Assembly: GCF_009669325.1 (NCBI RefSeq)
Contig: NZ_SZWE01000002.1
Span: 124,001-188,000 of the forward strand
Direction of reading: 5' to 3'
Length of the DNA stretch: 64,000 nucleotides
Origin: Roseovarius bejariae
GTDB taxonomy: Bacteria > Pseudomonadota > Alphaproteobacteria > Rhodobacterales > Rhodobacteraceae
Shown piece after piece: positions 1 through 8,455 of this stretch (its first letter is position 1; each line of letters opens with the position of its first letter). Under the pieces are notes generated by a model. It searched no databases. It was not told the DNA's origin and saw only the letters and a program-made list of their open reading frames with translations. The translations under genes and the position numbers were made by a program.

Positions 1-1065
1 CCCTTCATTTACCCGGATTGCGCCTTTTATCAAGGCATCATGGAACGGGGTCTCGATGGTCTCGGCCATCAGGAGGTTGGGAACCGAGGCTGCAAGATGG
101 ACGTTGGCGGCCCATTCGACGGGGCCTGCGTAGAGATGCGGCGCCATCTGGGCGTTATAGACCTCGGCCATGGCGGCGATCTTCTTGCACTCCCAAATCC
201 CACCCGCACGGCCCAGGGCCGGTTGCAGGATCGTCGCCGCCCCTTGGCGCAGGACGGGGGCGAACTCGGCCTTGGTGCACAGGCGCTCGCCGGTGGCCAC
301 GGGGATGCGCACGGCCCCGGCCACCCTGGCCATTTCAGTGACGCAATCAGGTGGCACGGGTTCCTCGTACCATAGCGGGCTATAGGGTTCGATCGCCTGC
401 CCAAGGCGAATGGCCCCGGCGGTGGTGAACTGCCCATGTGTGCCGAACAGAAGATCGGCGCTTGTGCCCACGGCCTCACGAATGGCACGGCAGAAATCGA
501 CCGACATCTGGATATCGGACATGGCGGGCATGTGGCCTCCGCGCATGGTGTAGGGGCCTGCGGGGTCGAACTTCACTGCCGTATAGCCCCGATCCACGCT
601 GTCAAGCGCGGCTTCGGCGGCCATCTCGGGCGAGGTCCAGAATTCGGGCATGGCGTGCCGGGGCAGGGGGTAAAGATAGGTATAGGCGCGGATACGGTCA
701 TTCATCCGCCCGCCCAGAAGCGCCCAGACCGGCCGCTCACGCGCCTTGCCAAGGATATCCCAACAGGCAATCTCCAGCCCTGCGAAGGCGCCCATGACCG
801 TCAGGTCGGGACGCTGCGTGAAACCCGAGGAATAGGCACGACGGAACATAAGTTCAATGTTTTCAGGGTTTTCGCCCTGCATGTGGCGGGCAAAGACATC
901 CTCGATCACCGCGCGCATGGCCTCGGGGCCGACACTCGCGGCATAGCATTCGCCCCAGCCGGTGATGCCGTTGTCCGTGGTGACTTTCACCAAGATCCAG
1001 TAGCGCCCGCCCCAGCCGGGAGCAGGGGGGGCCGTGACGATGATATCGAGGTCTTGCAGCTTCAT
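1..1065 (-). CDS. Enolase-superfamily dehydratase/racemase (partial, C-terminus cut by window edge)
   Basis: The frame stays open from the ATG at 1065 to the left edge, giving 355 residues without a stop, so the last part of the gene is outside the window. The protein starts MKLQDLDIIVTAPPAPGWGG and has the mandelate racemase/galactonate dehydratase layout: a capping domain, then a barrel with TAVKFDPAGP, the metal-ligand series D (DLLFGTHGQ), E (WYEEPVPPD) and E (ATGERL), and a late PHLYAGP histidine segment. The D-x5-H spacing resembles sugar-acid dehydratases rather than true mandelate racemase. Members abstract a proton alpha to a carboxylate using Mg2+. The exact substrate cannot be read from the sequence. 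The neighbouring dehydrogenase and hydrolases on the same strand suggest a catabolic role. Confidence 0.85.
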   Translation of the reverse strand, partial: MKLQDLDIIVTAPPAPGWGGRYWILVKVTTDNGITGWGECYAASVGPEAMRAVIEDVFARHMQGENPENIELMFRRAYSSGFTQRPDLTVMGAFAGLEIACWDILGKARERPVWALLGGRMNDRIRAYTYLYPLPRHAMPEFWTSPEMAAEAALDSVDRGYTAVKFDPAGPYTMRGGHMPAMSDIQMSVDFCRAIREAVGTSADLLFGTHGQFTTAGAIRLGQAIEPYSPLWYEEPVPPDCVTEMARVAGAVRIPVATGERLCTKAEFAPVLRQGAATILQPALGRAGGIWECKKIAAMAEVYNAQMAPHLYAGPVEWAANVHLAASVPNLLMAETIETPFHDALIKGAIRVNEG

Positions 1066-1140
1066 GGGACGGCTCCGATGAGTGTGTTTCGGATCGCTTG
1101 TGCGATCCGACCGGGGCGAGGGGCGCTGCCCCTCGCGCTC

Positions 1141-1170
1141 CCCGGAGTATTTTGAGAAAGATGAAAAGGG
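1141..1170. repeat. Intergenic repeat, copy A (with hairpins)
   Basis: Read on the minus strand this is CTTTTCATCTTTCTCAAAAT followed by ACTCCGGG, matching copies at 13404 and 63292. It is preceded by two perfect hairpins: GGATCGC-TTGT-GCGATCC at 1091-1108 and GAGGGGC-GCT-GCCCCTC at 1118-1134. The block fills the gap between the enolase-family gene and the alcohol dehydrogenase and ends at the dehydrogenase stop codon. Confidence 0.7.
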
Positions 1171-2256
1171 TTACTTCAGCATGATCACGTTGCGGCGGGC
1201 GGTGCCTTTCTTGGTGTCAGCGATGGCCTCGTTGATCTGGTCCAGTGTCCAGCGGTTCGAGATCAACTCATCGAGTTTGAGGCGCCCTTGTTGGTACATG
1301 TCGATCATCCAGGGGATGTCGCGCTTGATCACCACGTCGCCCATTTTGGAGCCGACCATGGATTGCCCGGCAGCGGCGAAATTGGCGGCCTCGTAGGTCG
1401 AGGCCGCCCCGGAGGCGGGCATGCCTACCATGATCACCTTACCGCCTCCCGCGATATAGCGCGGCGCCTGATCATAGGCTTGTGCTGCACCCACAGTGAC
1501 AAGTACCGCATCCGCGCCCCGGCCCATGGCGGCCTTGGCGGCGCGCCAGGGTTTGTCCTGGGTGGCCAGAACGCCGTCGGTGGCACCGAAGGCCTTGGCG
1601 TCTTCGAGCTTGTCTTCGTTCATGTCGACCGCCACGATGCGCCGCGCTCCGGCGATCCGGGCCCCTTGGATGGCGTTGAGGCCGACGCCGCCTGCGCCGA
1701 TCACCACCACGTCTTGGCCTGCGCGCAGGTTGGCGGCATTGACCACCGCCCCCACGCCGGTGACCACGCCGCAGGCCAGCAGGCTGGCGGCATCCAGGGC
1801 CATTCCGGTAGGTGCTCTGACCACTTGCGAATGATGTACCACGACCTTTTCGGCAAAAGCCCCGCAGGCCATGGCCTGATGCAACTTGCCGCCATCGGCC
1901 CGTGTCAGTGGGCCGTGATCCCCATCGTATGGTGTTTCGCAGCCTGTGGGCCGCCCGGACCCGCAGGAGGGGCACTCACCACAGGCGCGAATAAGTGTCA
2001 CCACCACCGGATCTCCCTCGGCCACCCCTGTCACGCCCGCGCCCACATGGGTGACATGGCCGGCGGCCTCGTGCCCGTAAACCGCAGGAAGCGAGCCACC
2101 CCAGGCCCCTTCGGCATAGGCAATATCGGAATGGCAAATCGCCACGGCTTCGAGCGTGACTTCGACTTCGCCCATTTCGGGCGCGCGCAATTGCACATCT
2201 TCGATGGATAGCGGTTGCCCGAAGGCGTGGCAGACGGCGGCCTTGATGGTCGGCAT
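1171..2256 (-). CDS. Zinc-dependent alcohol dehydrogenase, class III-like MDR family
   Basis: A 361-residue medium-chain dehydrogenase. Catalytic zinc ligands are visible in AICHSD (Cys) and YGHE (His-Glu). The structural zinc lobe is CGECPSCGSGRPTGC, four cysteines. The NAD site is VVVIGAGGVGLNAIQGA. It oxidises an alcohol or a hydroxymethyl adduct with NAD+. The sequence resembles class III (S-hydroxymethylglutathione) dehydrogenases, but the substrate is not certain. The ATG at 2256 is preceded by GAGG at a normal distance. It lies on the same strand as the enolase-family gene, separated by the repeat block, so co-transcription is possible. Confidence 0.9.
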   Translation of the reverse strand: MPTIKAAVCHAFGQPLSIEDVQLRAPEMGEVEVTLEAVAICHSDIAYAEGAWGGSLPAVYGHEAAGHVTHVGAGVTGVAEGDPVVVTLIRACGECPSCGSGRPTGCETPYDGDHGPLTRADGGKLHQAMACGAFAEKVVVHHSQVVRAPTGMALDAASLLACGVVTGVGAVVNAANLRAGQDVVVIGAGGVGLNAIQGARIAGARRIVAVDMNEDKLEDAKAFGATDGVLATQDKPWRAAKAAMGRGADAVLVTVGAAQAYDQAPRYIAGGGKVIMVGMPASGAASTYEAANFAAAGQSMVGSKMGDVVIKRDIPWMIDMYQQGRLKLDELISNRWTLDQINEAIADTKKGTARRNVIMLK

Positions 2257-2321
2257 GGTTCCTCGCTCCCTGTTCTTTAGTGTAGGGTTACGGGAATGGC
2301 GCGCGGGTGCAAGCGGGGATT

Positions 2322-3038
2322 TTACGCCGCGTCCTGGGTGATTTGGTCGATCAGTTGCGCCAACTCCCCTGGCATCGCGAAAAACGGTGAATGGCTGGTG
2401 GGCAGAGCGTGGACGTCCTCTGCCGGCCAGCCCCCGGTCATGGTGCGTTGATATTCGGGCGGGATGGCCTGATCGTCATCACAGCGGATGTAGGTTTTCG
2501 GCACGGATTGATATGCCTTGCCAAGACGGATCGGCGTGGCTTGCGGCTTGATCGCCTGCACGCAGAGATTTTGGCGGGCATAGTCCACCGTGCCTTCTGG
2601 GCAATCGTGGTAAAGCGCTTTGGCGAGATGTGTTTCGCGAAAGGTAAAGCCAAGCCCATCGGGGGTTTTCTCGATCGCCTCCAGAAGCGGTTGGCGCGGG
2701 GCCTCCATCCGCATATCGACAAGCGAGGCCCCATCGCGCGGCGCATAGGCACATAGATAGACCAGCCGTGCGATCTTGGTGGGGTCGATTTCCGCGGCGG
2801 CGGAAATGGGAAAGCCCGCCATGGAATGGCCGACGACAACGGCGCGTGTCTCGATCGCGTCCAGAATGGCCTGCGCGTAGAGATCAAGGGTGATGTCCGC
2901 CAACGGCCAAGGGGTGGTCCCGTGGCCCGGAAGGTCGATGGCCCGGACATCGTGCCCCAACCGTTCAAGCGCCGGGACGACGTCGCGCCAGCACCACGCG
3001 CCATGGCAGGAGCCGTGAACAAGCAAGATCTCAGACAT
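2322..3038 (-). CDS. Alpha/beta hydrolase, hydroxynitrile lyase/esterase-like
   Basis: A 238-residue single-domain alpha/beta hydrolase. The N-terminus ILLVHGSCHGAWCW carries the oxyanion-hole HG motif, the nucleophile elbow is VVGHSMAGF (Ser), and the C-terminal ALPTSHSPFF supplies the expected His. These motifs and the size match the MES/hydroxynitrile-lyase/salicylate-esterase branch, whose members cleave small esters. The start has a perfect AAGGAGG seven bases upstream and overlaps the end of the upstream pcaD-like gene by 8 bp, so the two are translationally coupled. The physiological ester is unknown. Confidence 0.85.
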   Translation of the reverse strand: MSEILLVHGSCHGAWCWRDVVPALERLGHDVRAIDLPGHGTTPWPLADITLDLYAQAILDAIETRAVVVGHSMAGFPISAAAEIDPTKIARLVYLCAYAPRDGASLVDMRMEAPRQPLLEAIEKTPDGLGFTFRETHLAKALYHDCPEGTVDYARQNLCVQAIKPQATPIRLGKAYQSVPKTYIRCDDDQAIPPEYQRTMTGGWPAEDVHALPTSHSPFFAMPGELAQLIDQITQDAA

Positions 3039-3819
3039 GGCCGACCTCCTTCAGAAAACCGGTCAGGACCTGTGCATAGTCTTTGGGCTGGTCAACGCAA
3101 GGCAGATGCCCCGCCTTGCGGATCAGGTGGAACCGTGCGCCGGGGATCAGGTTGACTGTCTCACGCACCAGATCGGGTGGGGTCGAGCCGTCTTCGGATC
3201 CGGCGATGCCCAGTGTGGGCAAGCGCAAGCCGCTTGTGGGGGTGTAGAAATCAGTTCCGGCGATGGCTGCCGCGCAACCGGCATAGCCCGCCGCAGGCGT
3301 GCGTTCCAACATATGTCGCCATGCGGTGATCTCGGGCGTGGCATGGAAGGCGCGGGAAAACCACCGCTCCAACGTGGCCTCGGAGAGTGCAGCGACACCC
3401 CCCTTTTCCACGGCGGCGATCCGCTCGGCCCACATCTCGGGCTGGCCGATCTTGGCGGCGGTGTTCGACAGCACCATGGCACGCATCAGTTCCAGCCGCT
3501 TGACGGCGAGGCCCTGCGCCACCATCCCGCCAATCGACAGCCCCACGAAAACGCAATCGCGGATACGCAGGTGATCCAACAACCGCTCGGCATCGCGCAC
3601 CAGAGCCCCCATGGAATAGGGCCCCTTGGGGCAATCCGAAAGACCATGTCCGCGCATGTCATACCGGACGATCCGCAACCCATCCGGCAGATGCGGCAAC
3701 ACATCATCCCAAAGCCGCAGGTCGGTCCCAAGCGAATTTGCAAAAACCAAGGGCGCCCCTTCGGGCGGCCCATTCTCGCGGTAATGCAGGGCGATATCGC
3801 CTAGATCAGCCATTTGCAT
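3031..3819 (-). CDS. pcaD: 3-oxoadipate enol-lactonase-like hydrolase
   Basis: A 262-residue alpha/beta hydrolase. ANSLGTDLRLWDDVLPHL and RYDMRGHGLSD are typical of PcaD, followed by the nucleophile elbow FVGLSIGGMVAQ, the acid region GSEDGSTPP and the late GHLPCVDQP histidine. PcaD hydrolyses 3-oxoadipate enol-lactone in the protocatechuate branch of the beta-ketoadipate pathway. No other pca genes are present here, so a related lactonase or esterase role remains possible. I chose ATG 3819 (GGGAGGAGCTGAC before it, 262 residues as usual for the family) over a 14-codon longer reading frame. Confidence 0.75.
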   Translation of the reverse strand: MQMADLGDIALHYRENGPPEGAPLVFANSLGTDLRLWDDVLPHLPDGLRIVRYDMRGHGLSDCPKGPYSMGALVRDAERLLDHLRIRDCVFVGLSIGGMVAQGLAVKRLELMRAMVLSNTAAKIGQPEMWAERIAAVEKGGVAALSEATLERWFSRAFHATPEITAWRHMLERTPAAGYAGCAAAIAGTDFYTPTSGLRLPTLGIAGSEDGSTPPDLVRETVNLIPGARFHLIRKAGHLPCVDQPKDYAQVLTGFLKEVGHV

Positions 3820-3920
3820 GTCAGCTCCTCCCTTTCGAGGCCAGATGCCCGGGGCAAACACCCGGGGTCAAGCGGTTTGACCAAAAGGCGCGGCTGCGCC
3901 GCAACAGTCTTGGTTTGAAT

Positions 3921-4020
3921 GAGGGGCGCCGCCCCTCAAACTCCCCGGGGTACTTGTGCCAAGAAAAAACGCGGATGGCATGACTGGTTTTTTCTTGGCT
4001 CAAATACCCCCGCCGGAGGC
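3921..4020. repeat. Composite intergenic hairpin array (repeat copy D)
   Basis: The gap between pcaD and the nuclease gene holds GAGGGGC-GCC-GCCCCTC (3921-3937), then CTCCCCGGGGTACTTG, then a perfect 13-bp inverted repeat, GCCAAGAAAAAAC (3958-3970) and GTTTTTTCTTGGC (3987-3999), followed by CAAATACCCCCGCCGGAGGC. A further hairpin, GCGCGCC-GTA-GGCGCGC, sits at about 4063-4079. The T-rich arm could end transcripts in either direction. The order hairpin plus CTCCCCGGRGTAYTT matches copy A at 1118-1160. Confidence 0.7.
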
Positions 4021-4088
4021 AACCCGAGGGCTTTGCCGAAGGCGAAGACCGAGACATACTGTGCGCGCCGTAGGCGCGCTCTTTCAGG

Positions 4089-5288
4089 TCAGTCCAGCCG
4101 GATATGCGCCATGATCTGGCCGTGGTCGGAGGCAAGCTTGTTATAGGGGGCCTCGGCGTGTGAGCCATCGGTGATGTGATCGTTGAAGACGCTGAAATAG
4201 GTCATCTCGCCGATGCGCCCTGCGAAATCGGGGTGGAAATGGCGGCTGAGGTAAATCTGGTCGATGGATTCGAAGACCCCGCCGAAGGCCGTGGTATAGA
4301 CCATGTCGCGCAGGGATTTGCGCACGAACAGCCGCTCGGCCGGGTGTAAGGCAAGGCGTTCGACATCCTCGGTGATCTGGCGGTTTTCCTCGTCCGAGTA
4401 TCGGTCGGAGTGGGATTTGGCATCATGCCGCAACATCCATGCGTAGTTCTTGAAGGGGCGTTCACCGCTGATGATTTCCGAGCTGACGGCATGTTCGCCA
4501 TCGTTGAAATCGCCCAGCACCATGACCGGATTGCCCGCCTCCAGTTCCGCCACGATCTCGCGCCGCAGAACCCAGGCCTCGGCCATGCGTCGTATGGCGG
4601 CGCGCAGGCTGCCCATGGCGCGGCCCACGGCGTCATATCGGGTAAGGTCCTCCTCGGGGGCGTATTCGGCCCCTTGCGGGGTGATGTACTCGCCCAGTTT
4701 CGATTTCAGGTGGCAGTTGAAGACCGTCAACACCCGATCCCCCACAGGCACCCGCGCCTTGAGGATGGGCCGCGACAGGCGGCGCAGGGTATAATACCCG
4801 GCCTCGGTTTCGTCCATGCCGCGCAGGGGGGCGAAGGGGATATGTAGCGGTTCGGCCAGATCCTGGATCACCTCGGGCTGCCCCTTGAAACCAAAGCGTG
4901 ACAGGATGGCAAGGCCGGGCCGGCGTTTGCCCGGCACGCCCTCGTCGGCGGCATTTGGTGCGAAGGCGAGACTGGCCTCGGTATAGGGTTCCACCTTCAG
5001 CTTCTGGAAAATGACCTTGCGGTGATAGCGTTTCGAGCGGTCCGGGATCGTGGCGCTGTTGAGCTCCGTGGCGCGGGTGTTGGTCTCGTCGATCACGGCG
5101 CGCAGGGCCTCTTCCTCGAAGATTTCCTGAAAGCCGACGATATCGGCGTTCATCGACAGCAGTTGATCCGCCATCCAGTCCTCTTTCCACGCGTATTCCT
5201 CGGGCGTGTAGGATTGGAACTCGTAGTATTCCTTGTCGGGGCCGATCAGGTTCTTGACGTTGAAACTGGCAATCGTGAACTCGGTCAT
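4089..5288 (-). CDS. Endonuclease/exonuclease/phosphatase (EEP) family protein
   Basis: A 399-residue EEP-fold protein. Hallmarks in order: IASFNVKNL (Asn), GFQEIFEEE (metal-binding Glu), CHLKSK, VLGDFND (Asp/Asn) and the terminal LASDHGQIMAHI (Asp-His). The family hydrolyses phosphodiester or phosphomonoester bonds of nucleic acids, inositides or sphingolipids using Mg2+. At about 400 residues it is longer than ExoA/XthA (about 260), and there is no signal peptide, so it is probably cytoplasmic. The substrate is not predictable. It is followed 24 bp downstream by the macrodomain gene on the opposite side of its start. Confidence 0.85.
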   Translation of the reverse strand: MTEFTIASFNVKNLIGPDKEYYEFQSYTPEEYAWKEDWMADQLLSMNADIVGFQEIFEEEALRAVIDETNTRATELNSATIPDRSKRYHRKVIFQKLKVEPYTEASLAFAPNAADEGVPGKRRPGLAILSRFGFKGQPEVIQDLAEPLHIPFAPLRGMDETEAGYYTLRRLSRPILKARVPVGDRVLTVFNCHLKSKLGEYITPQGAEYAPEEDLTRYDAVGRAMGSLRAAIRRMAEAWVLRREIVAELEAGNPVMVLGDFNDGEHAVSSEIISGERPFKNYAWMLRHDAKSHSDRYSDEENRQITEDVERLALHPAERLFVRKSLRDMVYTTAFGGVFESIDQIYLSRHFHPDFAGRIGEMTYFSVFNDHITDGSHAEAPYNKLASDHGQIMAHIRLD

Positions 5289-5312
5289 TGGGGTCTCCGT
5301 CTGGAAGGTGGG

Positions 5313-5765
5313 TCAGGGCAGGGTGACAAGCGTATGGTCCAACCCGTCAAGGGCCGTGTCGATCAACGGGGCGATCCTGGCCCAATCGCCGCCCGCCAGG
5401 CCTGCGCCAATCATCGGATAGGCGATGCGCGCCCCGGAATGGGCCTGTGCCACGGCACGAAAGGCGCGGGACAATGCATCGTAATCCACCAAGGGGCCTG
5501 GGCCCTGATAGTCGAACTGCGTGTAGGCATTGACCACGGTCAGGCGATGCGCCCCGCAGGCCACCGTGACCTGCGAAATCGTGCCCAGTTTCGCCGGGTC
5601 GCCCTTGGGTGTGGCCCGATCGGCGGTAAGGGCCTCGGGGAAGGTCTGGGCAATGATCCGGGCGATCCCGCCGCCCATGTTGTGAAAGCAATTGCAGCCG
5701 TGAACGATCACGTTGAACTGCCCGTCCCGGGCCAGTGCGATCAAATCGCCTTCAACCTGTTTCAT
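5313..5765 (-). CDS. Macrodomain protein (ADP-ribose binding/processing)
   Basis: A 150-residue macrodomain: GDLIALARDGQFNVIVHGCN gives the early Asn after a hydrophobic strand, FHNMGGGIARII is the glycine-rich ligand loop, and IAYPMIGAGLAGG is the second phosphate-binding loop. Macrodomains bind ADP-ribose, and many hydrolyse O-acetyl-ADP-ribose, ADP-ribosyl-protein or ADP-ribose-1''-phosphate. The ATG overlaps the stop of the dehydratase gene as ATGA, so it is the last gene of a coupled four-gene unit. A longer in-frame reading exists but runs antiparallel to nothing conserved; the internal ATG at 5765 begins exactly at the domain. Confidence 0.85.
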   Translation of the reverse strand: MKQVEGDLIALARDGQFNVIVHGCNCFHNMGGGIARIIAQTFPEALTADRATPKGDPAKLGTISQVTVACGAHRLTVVNAYTQFDYQGPGPLVDYDALSRAFRAVAQAHSGARIAYPMIGAGLAGGDWARIAPLIDTALDGLDHTLVTLP

Positions 5766-6745
5766 GCCGGCTCCAGCGTATCGAGCGCGCGGGCAAACAT
5801 GGCTTGGTCCACATTGCCGCCCGATATGGTGCAGATCACCGTATCGCCCTCGATTTCGTGGCCATGGAACAACGCAGCGGCAAGGGCCACGGCGCCGCCG
5901 GGTTCGGCCACCACCTTGAGCCGCTGCCAAGCCAGTGCCATGGCGCGCAAGGCTTCGGTTTCGCTGACGACAAGGCCGGGGCCGCACAGCCGCTTCATGA
6001 TTGGAAAGGTGATTTGCCCCGGGGCGGGGGTCACGATGGCATCGCAAATCCCACCGGACCCTTGGGCGTTTGTCTCGATCCGACCTGAGAGGAGCGACCG
6101 CGCGGTATCGTCGAACCCTTCCGGTTCCACCGGGCGGGCGCGCATCCCCGGGGCCTCGGCCTCCAGCGCCAGGGCAATCCCGGACGTCAGCCCGCCACCG
6201 CCACAACAGACCAGAACATCGGCCTTGGTCACGCCCAGTTCAGCGGCCTGTTCGGCGATCTCAAGCCCACAGGTGCCTTGCCCCGCGATAACCTCCGGCT
6301 CATCATAGGGTTTGACCAGCGTCAGACCGCGCTCGGCCTGCAAGGTCTCGCCCACCTCTTCGCGGCTTTCTCCGCCGGGGCGGTCGTACAGCACCACCTC
6401 GGCCCCCAGGGCGCGGGTATTGGCGATTTTCAGGGCCGGGGCGTCATTGGGCATGATGATCACCGCGGGCACGCCGAATTCCCGTGCCGCCAAGGCCACC
6501 CCCTGCGCGTGGTTGCCCGAGGAAAACGCCAGGACGCCAGTCTTGCGCACCTCCGGGTCAAGCGCCGAGACCGCCGAGCGCCCGCCGCGATACTTGAAGC
6601 TGCCGGTATGTTGCAGGCACTCGGGCTTGACCAGCACGCGCCGCCCCGCGATCTCGTCCAGAAAGGGCGAGGACAAAAGCGGGGTGCGCCGCGCGTGGCC
6701 CTTGAGGCGCTGGGCCGCGGCCCGGATCATGGTGATATCGCTCAT
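5762..6745 (-). CDS. Threonine/serine dehydratase, PLP-dependent
   Basis: A 327-residue fold-type II PLP enzyme: SFKYRGG contains the PLP-binding Lys, SSGNHAQGVA is the substrate/phosphate loop and VLVCCGGGGLTSGIAL is the PLP phosphate-binding glycine loop. It lacks the C-terminal ACT-like regulatory domain of biosynthetic IlvA, so it resembles catabolic threonine dehydratase or serine racemase. The reaction is deamination of L-threonine to 2-oxobutanoate (or serine to pyruvate). Both ends overlap neighbours as ATGA, upstream with the hydrolase gene and downstream with the macrodomain gene. Confidence 0.9.
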   Translation of the reverse strand: MSDITMIRAAAQRLKGHARRTPLLSSPFLDEIAGRRVLVKPECLQHTGSFKYRGGRSAVSALDPEVRKTGVLAFSSGNHAQGVALAAREFGVPAVIIMPNDAPALKIANTRALGAEVVLYDRPGGESREEVGETLQAERGLTLVKPYDEPEVIAGQGTCGLEIAEQAAELGVTKADVLVCCGGGGLTSGIALALEAEAPGMRARPVEPEGFDDTARSLLSGRIETNAQGSGGICDAIVTPAPGQITFPIMKRLCGPGLVVSETEALRAMALAWQRLKVVAEPGGAVALAAALFHGHEIEGDTVICTISGGNVDQAMFARALDTLEPA

Positions 6746-7575
6746 GCGCTTTTCTCCAGCAGGTGGTGGATGGCGCTCAGCGCCTCGCGTTCATCCAGGA
6801 ATGGGACATGGCCCCGGTCCGGCACGGTGGCGGCGATCAGGCCGGGGTGACGCGCCTGCATCATCTCCAATGTCCCGGCGGTCAGCAGGTCCGAGTTGGC
6901 CCCGCGAATGGCGGCCAGCGGAATGTCTTTCAACCCGTCGAACATTTCCCAAAGGTCGGGGGCCTCGCCCACGCCCGCCTGACCGATCAGCGCATCGCGC
7001 AGCTTGGGGTCATAGCGCAGGACAAGCCCCGCGCCCGGCGCCTCCTCCCACATGAATTCCGCCTGCTCGCGCCAGCGCGAGACCGGCACACCCGGGAAAT
7101 CATGCGCATGACCCGAGGCCAGCGCCTGCGCGGCGGCATCCAGATCGGGGAAGGGGGGCGTTTTGCCGACGTAATCCATGATCCGCTCAAGGCCCGCTGC
7201 ATCGACCACCGGCCCGATGTCATTCAGCACCACCGCCTGTAAACGGTCCGGGTGCGTCACCGAAAGCGCCATGGAAATCAACCCGCCACGCGATGTGCCG
7301 ATCACTGTGGCCTTTGCCAGTTCCAGATGATCCAGCAATTCAATGGCATCCTCGCCCTCGCGCAGGATGTTATAGGTCATCGGGTCGCTGGCATATTCCG
7401 ACTGCCCGCGCCCCCGGTAATCCATGCGGATCAGGCGCACCCCTGGCAGATGTGGCGCGAGATAAGAAAAATCGGCACCATTGCGCGTCAGTCCTGCAAG
7501 GCACAGAACGGGGCGGCCTTCGCCCTCGTCGGTGTAATAAAGGCTCAACCCGTCCGAGGTGGTGAAACGCGGCAT
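6742..7575 (-). CDS. Alpha/beta hydrolase
   Basis: A 277-residue hydrolase with CLAGLTRNGADF near the oxyanion hole, MDYRGRGQSEYA, the nucleophile elbow VIGTSRGGLISM (Ser), and a final DRGHVPFLDE supplying His. The Trp-rich cap (residues about 120-190) is typical of esterase/dehalogenase-like members. The ATG at 7575 shares one base with the TAA of the dehalogenase gene (TAATG), and its own stop overlaps the dehydratase start. I rejected a reading extended by 32 codons because the domain begins MPRFTTSDGLSLYYTD and the extension would overlap the upstream gene. Confidence 0.85.
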   Translation of the reverse strand: MPRFTTSDGLSLYYTDEGEGRPVLCLAGLTRNGADFSYLAPHLPGVRLIRMDYRGRGQSEYASDPMTYNILREGEDAIELLDHLELAKATVIGTSRGGLISMALSVTHPDRLQAVVLNDIGPVVDAAGLERIMDYVGKTPPFPDLDAAAQALASGHAHDFPGVPVSRWREQAEFMWEEAPGAGLVLRYDPKLRDALIGQAGVGEAPDLWEMFDGLKDIPLAAIRGANSDLLTAGTLEMMQARHPGLIAATVPDRGHVPFLDEREALSAIHHLLEKSA

Positions 7576-8258
7576 TACTGGACAAGCTCCGGGATGGTGG
7601 TGAGGTCGGGCAATACGTGATGCGGGGTGGCGGGCAGGCGGTCCACCGGCTCGCCCTTCCGGTTGACCCATGCGGTGGTAAAACCATAGCCGGCGGCGGC
7701 GCCTGCGTCCCAGCCGTTGGAGGACACGAACAACACCTCGTCGGGGGCACAGCCAAAGCGCGCGCCCACCATGTCATAGACCACGCGGGCGGGCTTGAAG
7801 ACGCCGACGCTTTCCACCGACAACACATCGTCGAGCGTGGTGCCGATGCCCGCCGATTGCACGGCGGCATCCAGCATATCGGGACTGCCGTTCGACAGGA
7901 TGGCGGTTTGCAAGCCCCGCGCCTTGAGGGTGGCCAGCATGTCGGGCACCTCGGGGTAGGCCGCCAGCTCTCGATAGAGGTGCAACAAACGGGTGCGCAG
8001 GTTCTCGTCCCCGTCCAGCCCCGCCGCCTCCAAAGCCCAATCCAGACCGTCCCTGGTCACCTCCCAGAAATCGCAATGCTGGTCCATCACGGCGCGCAGC
8101 CATGAATATTGCAACTGTTTCAGGCGCCAGTGCTCGGCGATTTGCGGCCAGTGTTCGGCGAAGTCTTCGCGTCCCGGCTCCTGCGCGGCCATGCGGGCGG
8201 CGGCGGCGACATCGAACAGCGTGCCATAGGCATCGAATATGCAGGTGGTGATCGGCAT
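7575..8258 (-). CDS. Haloacid dehalogenase, type II (HAD superfamily)
   Basis: A 227-residue HAD protein. Motif I is FDAYGTLFD (nucleophile Asp), motif II ILSNGSPDML (Ser-Asn), motif III KPARVVYDM (Lys), and the late SSNGWDAGAAAGYGF is the signature of L-2-haloacid dehalogenases. The reaction replaces halide on a 2-haloalkanoate by hydroxyl through an aspartyl ester. It is the first gene of the coupled set dehalogenase, hydrolase, dehydratase, macrodomain. The ATG at 8258 has GAGGGGGG a few bases upstream; a longer in-frame extension is not conserved-looking. Confidence 0.9.
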   Translation of the reverse strand: MPITTCIFDAYGTLFDVAAAARMAAQEPGREDFAEHWPQIAEHWRLKQLQYSWLRAVMDQHCDFWEVTRDGLDWALEAAGLDGDENLRTRLLHLYRELAAYPEVPDMLATLKARGLQTAILSNGSPDMLDAAVQSAGIGTTLDDVLSVESVGVFKPARVVYDMVGARFGCAPDEVLFVSSNGWDAGAAAGYGFTTAWVNRKGEPVDRLPATPHHVLPDLTTIPELVQ

Positions 8259-8455
8259 GGTCCCCCCTCGGGTTTTGACCAGAGACTTGCACGGATCGAC
8301 AGGCTGGGAAAGGGGCCTTGATGCAGGCCGTGGATTTGTGCGGTCCGTTGTTTGCAATCCCTCGCCGCAATGCTTAGACTCATGTCAGACACACTCAAGC
8401 ACCCGTGGATTTGCCACGGCCTTGCAAACCCATCCCCAAACTGATTGGACATCTC

